A stretch of DNA of 64,000 nt from Arthrobacter sp. SLBN-83 (GTDB taxonomy: Bacteria > Actinomycetota > Actinomycetes > Actinomycetales > Micrococcaceae), in NCBI RefSeq assembly GCF_006715285.1, contig NZ_VFMX01000001.1:2976001-3040000 (forward strand), given 5' to 3'. The notes under the pieces are model-generated. The model did no database searches and had not been told where the DNA came from. It saw only the letters and a list, made by a program, of their open reading frames with translations. Each line of letters starts with the position of its first letter. Position 1 is the stretch's first letter. Position numbers and translations under genes: made by a program. Positions 59,109-64,000 of the stretch are shown one piece after another.

Positions 59109-61699
59109 CCACCAGGAACCCCAACCGCACGGCCGCCCTGATGTGGGCCGCCGTCGGACGCCCTGCAGTGCAGCAGGTGCTGCGCACGCTGAAGTCCATG
59201 CCGTTCACCCTCGGGGTGGTTATTGCCTTCCTCGCCACCGCCGCCCTGACCGGCAGCTTCCTGGACGGGCCGCCGGAGCAGCTCCTGGAGCTCGCCTCCG
59301 TCAGTGGCCCCGGCCTGCGCGGCGGGCAGTGGTGGTCACTGTTCACCAGCCTCTTCTTCGCCACCAACCCGCTGGCTTACATCGCGGCGTCGCTGATGAT
59401 GGTCCTCCTGCTGGGACTTGCCGAGCGCAGGCTGGGTTGGCGGGCCGCCGTCGGACTGTTCTTCGGCGGCCAGTTCGCGGCCGTCACTGTGTTCCTCCTG
59501 GTGACCCAGCTGGCGGGTTATGTCGGGGACGGCTGGCTGGACACCATGGCCGATGACAACCTGATTGGCCCTTACGCCCCGGTGCTGACTGCCGGCCTGG
59601 CAGCCAGCGCCCGGATCACCCTGCTGTGGCAGCGCCGGCTCCGCACTGTGGTGCTGTCCATTTCGCTCCTCCTGGTTCTCTATGTGGGACATGCCGAGAC
59701 GGTGATCGGCCTCATCGGCGCGCTTCTTGGCCTCCTGGCCGGGTGGTGGATCCAGGGGGACCAGGGCCGTCTCCACCGCCACCGGTCCACCGGGCGCGAA
59801 ACCAGGAACCTGCTGGCGCTCACCGTCGCGGTCTTTGCCGTGGGACCCATCCTGACCGGCATTACACGGGCGCCCACGGGCCCGTTGGCCCTGCTGCGCG
59901 ACGTTGTGCTGAGCCCGATGCCCACCCTCAGCCAGCTGGTGTTCAACTGCGGTGCCACGGTTGACGCGTCCTGCCTGGAGACAGGACGGGCGGGATTTGC
60001 CGGACCGTTCGGTTTGGCGCTGGCGGTGGTGCCGGTCATCCTGCTGCTGATCTGCGCGGACGGCATGCGCCGCGGCCGCCGGCTGGCGCTTAACATCGCC
60101 CTGGCCATCCAGCTGGCTGTTACCGCGCTGGCTGCCGTCTACCTGGCCCTGTTCGCCCTGGTCCCGTCCCGCCTGCAGGGGACGCATGCCACGCCGCTGT
60201 CCTCGGCTTTCGCGCACGTGCTTCCCCTTGTGGTTGTCCCGTTGCTGCTGGCGGTGGTCCTGTGGCTGAACCGGCGGCAGTTCCGCGTGCAGACCCGTCC
60301 CGGCGCCCGCCGGGTGCTCGGTGCTGTGGTGTGCGGAACCTGGCTTGCGCTGGCCAGCTCCTACACGGTGGCCTGGTTTTTGTCCGGGGGACTGGCCCGC
60401 GACGGCGGGTTGCTGGGCCTCTTCGCCGAGCTGGCGCGGCAGTACGTTCCGGTGCCCATTCCACAGCATTTCCGCCGGGTCTTTCCTGAGCAGGACAGTG
60501 CCGAGGCGCTGTTGTTCGCCTATTCCGGCCCGGTGTTCTGGCTGGTAGCCCTGGTGGCCGTGTGGTGGGTGCTGGTGGGCCGGCACCACGGCCTGAACTT
60601 CGGGCGGCAGGACCGGGACCGCGCCCGGGACCTGCTCCACCAGGGTGGGGGCCCTCTGTCATGGATGGCACTTTGGGAGCCCAACACCTACTGGTTCAGC
60701 CCCGACGGCGCGGGTGGCATGGCGTTCCAGCAGCACGGGACCGTGGCGCTGACCCTGGGCGGTGCGATCGGCGACCGCGCGGCTGAGCAGCGGGTGACCG
60801 AGGGATTCCTGGATTACTGCCGCAGCCAAGCCCTGGTGCCCGCGCTCTATTCCTGCGACGACACCATGTGGCCGGTACTCAGGGAACGCGGTTTTTCCCG
60901 CGTTGCCGTTGCCCAGGAGACCCGGCTGGCGCTGGATCAGCTCGAGTTCAAGGGCAAGGAGTGGCAGAACGTCCGGACAGCGCTGAACCGCGCCGCCAAG
61001 CTGGGGGTCCACGCCGTCTGGGGCTCGTACCACTCATTGCCGCCGGCGCTGCGGTCACGGCTGAACGAAGTGTCCGAGGAGTGGGCGGCCACCAAGTCGG
61101 TTCCGGAAATGGGCTTCACGCTTGGGGGAGTGGACGAGCTCGATGACGAGGAAGTCCTGTGCTGCCTGGCGGTGGACGGCAACGGCACCGTCCACGGTGT
61201 GACCAGTTGGCTGCCTGTGTACGACGGCGGGCGGCTGGTGAGCCGGACACTGGACGTCATGCGCCGGGGCAGCGAGGGATTCCCGGGCGTGATGGAATTC
61301 CTGATCGCCTCTGCGGTCCTCGAGTTGCGGGACTCGGTGGACATGATCTCCCTCTCCGGCTCACCGCTGGCCAGCCGACCGGACGTGCAGCCGGGGACGG
61401 GAGCCGCCGGGGAGGAAACGGAGACGGGGGACGAAAGCACGGAAGCGGGCGCCACTGACGAGGGTGCGCAGAACCTCGTCAGGATTCTGGATCTGGTAGG
61501 CCACGCGCTTGAACCGGTCTACGGCTTCCGCTCCCTGGCGGCGTTCAAATCCAGGTTCAAGCCGGAGTACCGGGCGCTCTACCTGTATTACCAGGACCCG
61601 CTGCACCTGCCCGCCATCGGCCGGGCGCTGACGCGGGCGTACCTCCCGGGCCTGTCCCTGGCACAGGGCGCCCGGCTGGTCCGCAAATTGGTCACCTGA
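59105..61699 (+). CDS. MprF-type aminoacyl-phosphatidylglycerol synthase with rhomboid-like N-terminus
   Basis: An 864-residue membrane protein. Residues about 55-220 resemble a rhomboid fold: GLRGGQWWSLFTSLFFATNP, LLLGLAERRLGWRAAVGLFF and YVGHAETVIGLIGALLGLLAGWW. The catalytic GxSG is replaced by GPYAPVLTAG, so the protease Ser is missing. More membrane segments follow to about 490. From about 500 a DUF2156 synthase domain is seen (YWFSPDGAGGMAFQQHGTVA, LEFKGKEWQNVRTALNRAAKLG, AFKSRFKPEYRALYLYYQDP). Such domains use aminoacyl-tRNA to modify phosphatidylglycerol or related lipids. The GTG start overlaps the hydrolase gene. Confidence 0.82.
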   Translation: MTTRNPNRTAALMWAAVGRPAVQQVLRTLKSMPFTLGVVIAFLATAALTGSFLDGPPEQLLELASVSGPGLRGGQWWSLFTSLFFATNPLAYIAASLMMVLLLGLAERRLGWRAAVGLFFGGQFAAVTVFLLVTQLAGYVGDGWLDTMADDNLIGPYAPVLTAGLAASARITLLWQRRLRTVVLSISLLLVLYVGHAETVIGLIGALLGLLAGWWIQGDQGRLHRHRSTGRETRNLLALTVAVFAVGPILTGITRAPTGPLALLRDVVLSPMPTLSQLVFNCGATVDASCLETGRAGFAGPFGLALAVVPVILLLICADGMRRGRRLALNIALAIQLAVTALAAVYLALFALVPSRLQGTHATPLSSAFAHVLPLVVVPLLLAVVLWLNRRQFRVQTRPGARRVLGAVVCGTWLALASSYTVAWFLSGGLARDGGLLGLFAELARQYVPVPIPQHFRRVFPEQDSAEALLFAYSGPVFWLVALVAVWWVLVGRHHGLNFGRQDRDRARDLLHQGGGPLSWMALWEPNTYWFSPDGAGGMAFQQHGTVALTLGGAIGDRAAEQRVTEGFLDYCRSQALVPALYSCDDTMWPVLRERGFSRVAVAQETRLALDQLEFKGKEWQNVRTALNRAAKLGVHAVWGSYHSLPPALRSRLNEVSEEWAATKSVPEMGFTLGGVDELDDEEVLCCLAVDGNGTVHGVTSWLPVYDGGRLVSRTLDVMRRGSEGFPGVMEFLIASAVLELRDSVDMISLSGSPLASRPDVQPGTGAAGEETETGDESTEAGATDEGAQNLVRILDLVGHALEPVYGFRSLAAFKSRFKPEYRALYLYYQDPLHLPAIGRALTRAYLPGLSLAQGARLVRKLVT

Positions 61700-61784
61700 G
61701 GCCGTCCGGCCAGCCTGGAAATGCCCCGCTGGAAAGCCCTTGGCTTTAATGTGGCATTTCCCACTGCATAATTCCGCAAATACA

Positions 61785-61818
61785 AAATGGTCCCCGGCAA
61801 AATTGCCGGGGACCATTT
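61785..61818. terminator. Terminator after the MprF-like gene
   Basis: AAATGGTCCCCGGCAA and its complement TTGCCGGGGACCATTT form a near-perfect long stem with a small loop. It lies between the plus-strand MprF-like gene and the minus-strand cold-shock gene, and has T-rich flanks, so it likely serves both. Confidence 0.85.
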
Positions 61819-61855
61819 GTCACTGACAGCCGCGGAAAGCGGCCGGGCGGTTTAC

Positions 61856-62059
61856 TTAGACGACTGTTACGCCGGTGGCCTGGGGGCCCTTGGCGCCCTG
61901 GCCGATTTCGAACTGAACGCGCTGGTTCTCGTCGAGGGTCTTGAAGCCGCCGGTCTGGATCTCGGAGTAGTGAACGAAGACATCGCCATCGGAGTCGTCC
62001 GGGGTGATGAAGCCGAAGCCCTTTTCAGCGTTGAACCACTTGACGGTTCCCTGTGCCAT
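61856..62059 (-). CDS. Cold-shock protein
   Basis: A 67-residue single-domain OB-fold nucleic-acid chaperone. RNP1 is KGFGFI and RNP2 is VFVHYSEI, in [19 protein letters not shown]. It binds single-stranded RNA and DNA. The ribosome-binding site GAGGAGAAATA is good. The gene has an unusually long noncoding region before it (62060-62365), as expected for a regulated csp leader. Confidence 0.96.
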   Translation of the reverse strand: MAQGTVKWFNAEKGFGFITPDDSDGDVFVHYSEIQTGGFKTLDENQRVQFEIGQGAKGPQATGVTVV

Positions 62060-62365
62060 TTATTTCTCCTCATTGTGGAACTTTTTAAGACCGGCACACC
62101 TCGTGCCGCCCTTGGTCACTCCGCGAGAAGAATCCTGGATTGCCACGCCCGGAAAGGGGCCTGGCGTTGCAGGAGCTTCGCGCTCGCAACATGTCTTGCG
62201 AGCATGAAAAACACCTACACAAAGACTGAGATAAGAATTTCATGCCTGTTCCCGCAGGTCAACGGCCCGAACAGCAAAAAGGCGAAAATTTAGGTAAAAA
62301 ACAGGTGACGAAGAGGCCTGCTTCGAATGCTGCTATTTAGGTGCCTGAAGCAACAATGGAAATGG
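62060..62365 (-). other. Noncoding region upstream of the cold-shock gene
   Basis: No gene is seen in these 306 bases, which lie between the csp start and the nucS stop. On the minus strand TTGACC near 62258-62263 is a possible -35, but the -10 is uncertain (AATTCT or TTATCT). The leader would then be roughly 150-200 nt and contains a hairpin-prone CTCGCAAG stretch. Long leaders of csp genes can act as RNA thermosensors, but that is not shown here. Confidence 0.4.
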
Positions 62366-63061
62366 CTAGAAGAGCCGGGATTCGCTGTCGTCCACTCCGC
62401 GCATCGCGTCGTAGTCAAGCGTTACGCAGTCGATCCCGCGGTCGTTGGCCAGCACCTTTGCCTGCGGCTTGATCTGCTGGGCGGCGAAGATGCCGCGCAC
62501 CGGTGCCAGAAGAGGGTCCCGGTTGAGCAGTTCCAGATACCTGGTGAGCTGCTCCACGCCGTCGATGTCCCCCCGGCGCTTGAGTTCAATGGCCACCGTG
62601 GCGCCATCGGCGTCCCGGGCAAGGATGTCCACGGGCCCGATGGCCGTGAAGTACTCACGCCTGATCAGCGAGTAGCCCTGGCCCAGCGTTTCAATCTGCT
62701 CGGCCAGCAGCCGCTGCAGATCCGCTTCCACGCCGTCCTTGATCAGCCCGGGGTCCACCCCGAGGTCGTGCGAGGACTCGCTGATCTTCTCGTGGATGTT
62801 GATGATCAGCCGGTCATCGGTCTTGGCGGACTGCACCGTCCACTGCTCCACCACCCCGAGTTCCAGGTCCACCTCGTCCGGGGACGAAACCCGGAGCGTT
62901 GCCGGCGGGCTCATCCAGTTCAGCGGCTTGTAGGAACCGCCGTCCGAATGCACCAGCACGGAACCGTCAGCCTTGACCAGCAGGAGCCGGGTGGCGAGGG
63001 GGAGATGGGCTTTGAGCCGGCCGACGTAATCAACGGAGCAATGGGCTATGACAAGACGCAC
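62366..63061 (-). CDS. nucS: Mismatch-specific endonuclease NucS/EndoMS
   Basis: A 231-residue nuclease. The N-terminal DNA-binding half ([20 protein letters not shown], with a Ser/Ala-rich beta barrel) is followed by the restriction-type nuclease domain. Its catalytic residues are in [27 protein letters not shown] (D-x(n)-ExK). The C-terminal end LFDYDAMRG-like segment ([19 protein letters not shown]) is typical of actinobacterial NucS. It replaces MutS/MutL in mismatch repair. The start is the GTG at 63059-63061, because TAGTCT lies seven bases before it. Confidence 0.93.
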   Translation of the reverse strand: MRLVIAHCSVDYVGRLKAHLPLATRLLLVKADGSVLVHSDGGSYKPLNWMSPPATLRVSSPDEVDLELGVVEQWTVQSAKTDDRLIINIHEKISESSHDLGVDPGLIKDGVEADLQRLLAEQIETLGQGYSLIRREYFTAIGPVDILARDADGATVAIELKRRGDIDGVEQLTRYLELLNRDPLLAPVRGIFAAQQIKPQAKVLANDRGIDCVTLDYDAMRGVDDSESRLF

Positions 63062-63068
63062 GCCGTAC

Positions 63069-63074
63069 AGACTA
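63069..63074 (-). promoter_or_regulatory. Candidate leaderless -10 element of nucS
   Basis: On the minus strand TAGTCT is followed by seven bases and the GTG. The longer in-frame reading upstream has no conserved sequence, supporting this start. Confidence 0.45.
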
Positions 63075-63167
63075 TCGCGTGGGCCCGGGCCGGCCGTGTC
63101 CGACGGCGGGACGCACCGTGCGGGAGGCCGTCCAGGGGCAGTGGCGCGGCTGGGGCAGAATGGATAC

Positions 63168-63521
63168 ATGCCGCGCTCCAACCGTCCCCGCCGTCCCCCT
63201 TCCGGCCGGGGTTCCCTTTCCGGCAGGGGCGCAGGGCGGAAAAGTGCCGGCGACGTTCCCGAACTGGACCTGGAACGTGCGCGGGCGGGAATTGCCCGCC
63301 GGGAAAGCGCCCCCGACGGTGAGTGGATGGTGCGCACCATGACCGCAAAAAACGCCGAGAAGACCTACATCTGCCCGGAGTGCTCCACGGCGGTGCTGCC
63401 CGGTGTCGCGCACCTCGTGGTCTGGAAGGACGACCACCTCTTCGGCGCCGCGGCAGGCCTGGCCGAACGACGGCACTGGCACACCAACTGCTGGCTGACG
63501 CGCAGCTACCGCTACCGCTGA
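63168..63521 (+). CDS. Small conserved protein with CxxC and HWH-C cluster
   Basis: A 117-residue protein. The N-terminus is basic and Arg/Pro/Gly-rich ([20 protein letters not shown]). The C-terminal half has a possible zinc site: [20 protein letters not shown] and [12 protein letters not shown]. Similar actinobacterial proteins are often labelled ATP/GTP-binding, but no P-loop is visible. The start is the ATG at 63168, with a CAGAAT hexamer six bases upstream. It is divergent from nucS. Function is unknown. Confidence 0.7.
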   Translation: MPRSNRPRRPPSGRGSLSGRGAGRKSAGDVPELDLERARAGIARRESAPDGEWMVRTMTAKNAEKTYICPECSTAVLPGVAHLVVWKDDHLFGAAAGLAERRHWHTNCWLTRSYRYR

Positions 63522-63553
63522 CCTGGCCGAACGTCGGGTGCCCCCACTGTCGC

Positions 63554-63559
63554 TAAGCT
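63554..63559 (+). promoter_or_regulatory. Candidate leaderless -10 element of the final hydrolase gene
   Basis: TAAGCT is followed by seven bases and ATG. No Shine-Dalgarno is seen. Confidence 0.4.
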
Positions 63560-63566
63560 GGCAGGC

Positions 63567-64000
63567 ATGACTTTTGATCCGGCGTCGTACCAGTTCACCC
63601 AGGCCCAGGGCCCCGTTCCCATCCGTGCCTCCACGGTCCTGCCTGCCCGGCGCGAGAACATCGAGCTGCAGACGGAGGACGGCCACACCCTGGTGGGGGA
63701 GCTGGCCATGCCCGAATCGGGTCCGGTGAAAGCCACGCTGATCACGCTCCACCCGCTGCCGACGCACGGCGGCTTCATGGACTCCCACGTCTTCCGCAAG
63801 GCCTCCTACCGGCTGCCGGCGCTGGCCGGCATCGCGGTGTTGCGCTTCAACACCCGCGGTACCGCTTCTCCCCGCGGCACCAGCAGCGGGGACTTCGAGG
63901 AAGGAGTCGGCGAACGCCATGACGTGGAGGCGGCCGTCCGTTTCGCCGTCGAACGCGGCCTGCCCAACCGCTGGCTGGTGGGATGGTCCTTCGGCACGGA
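63567..64000 (+). CDS. Alpha/beta hydrolase (3' part missing)
   Basis: The first 144 residues are visible. They include LITLHPLPTHGGFMDSHVF (oxyanion region), VLRFNTRGTASPRGTSSGDF, and the nucleophile elbow WLVGWSFGT at the cut edge (GxSxG pattern). These match the dienelactone-hydrolase-like/YtmA-type group with the HPLPTHGGxM motif. The frame is open to the window end, so length and the remaining catalytic residues are unseen. Confidence 0.85.
   Translation, partial: MTFDPASYQFTQAQGPVPIRASTVLPARRENIELQTEDGHTLVGELAMPESGPVKATLITLHPLPTHGGFMDSHVFRKASYRLPALAGIAVLRFNTRGTASPRGTSSGDFEEGVGERHDVEAAVRFAVERGLPNRWLVGWSFGT

Noticed and set aside
63062..63340. A longer NucS starting upstream of 63061
   Set aside because: The extra residues are Arg/Pro/Ser-rich and overlap the divergent small gene; the family begins at the VRLVIAHCS segment.

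Overview
The window is GC-rich chromosomal DNA from a high-GC Gram-positive bacterium, most likely a member of the Micrococcaceae close to Arthrobacter or Pseudarthrobacter. The assignment rests on an actinobacterial gene set: fused 2-oxoglutarate decarboxylase/dehydrogenase Kgd, NucS, a SigR/RsrA pair, the 24-residue ribosomal protein bL37, a DUF2550 gene after atpC, and a SAM-IV riboswitch. Gene order also matches the Mycobacterium tuberculosis blocks aroA-rsgA...sigH-rshA and argS-lysA-thrA-thrC-thrB-rho-...-prfA-hemK-sua5-rfe-atp operon. No insertion sequence, prophage, integrase or CRISPR array was seen, so this reads as core chromosome. The genus is inferred, not proven.

Layout. 1-6.3 kb: a SAM-IV-controlled class V aminotransferase (cut by the window edge), the minus-strand cluster doxX-aroA-rsgA-hisN, then sigR-rsrA behind a SigR-type promoter, and the tiny bL37 gene. 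6.4-8.5 kb: a PadR regulator with a DUF4097 protein, and an SGNH-fold protein without its catalytic residues. 8.6-15.4 kb: kgd, divergent from two CNNM/CorC-type membrane proteins. 15.4-18.6 kb: znuACB behind a Zur-like box, convergent with zur. 18.7-23.2 kb: an MBL hydrolase, a Cds1-like cysteine desulfhydrase, a mercaptopyruvate-type sulfurtransferase, an alcohol dehydrogenase and a HIT protein. 23.2-29.7 kb: fabH-like, hrpA, and a protealysin-like M4 protease with its emfourin-type inhibitor. 29.8-34 kb: a CDF transporter, tRNA-Arg(CCG), and a three-gene flavin electron-transfer module (FMN-binding lipoprotein, ApbE, RnfD/NqrB-reductase fusion). 34.1-57.8 kb: argS-lysA-hom-thrC-thrB-rho-prfA-prmC-tsaC, cell-envelope glycosyltransferases, and the complete F1Fo ATP synthase operon with DUF2550. 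57.8-64 kb: an alpha/beta hydrolase paired with a pseudo-rhomboid/MprF-like aminoacyl-lipid synthase, a cold-shock protein, nucS, a small CxxC protein and a truncated alpha/beta hydrolase.

How the genes work together. lysA, hom, thrC and thrB cover the last lysine step and the homoserine-to-threonine branch. rho, prfA and prmC cover termination and release-factor methylation. The atp genes form one energy operon. Zur with ZnuACB is a zinc homeostasis unit, SigR/RsrA a thiol-stress switch, and Cds1 with SseA a likely sulfide/sulfane-sulfur pair.

Most interesting items. (1) The flavinylation-linked membrane oxidoreductase module at 31.0-34.0 kb. (2) The pseudo-rhomboid/MprF fusion with its hydrolase at 57.8-61.7 kb. 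(3) The rho-prfA spacer, where relatives often carry rpmE: here it holds a duplicated terminator arm, a large hairpin and a perfect palindrome at the prfA promoter. (4) A recurrent TANNNT-N6/7-start-codon pattern that suggests many leaderless mRNAs. (5) A SigR frame with a sigma-R-prime-like N-terminal extension. (6) The protease-inhibitor pair. None has been checked against databases; homology calls come from motifs recognised by eye.
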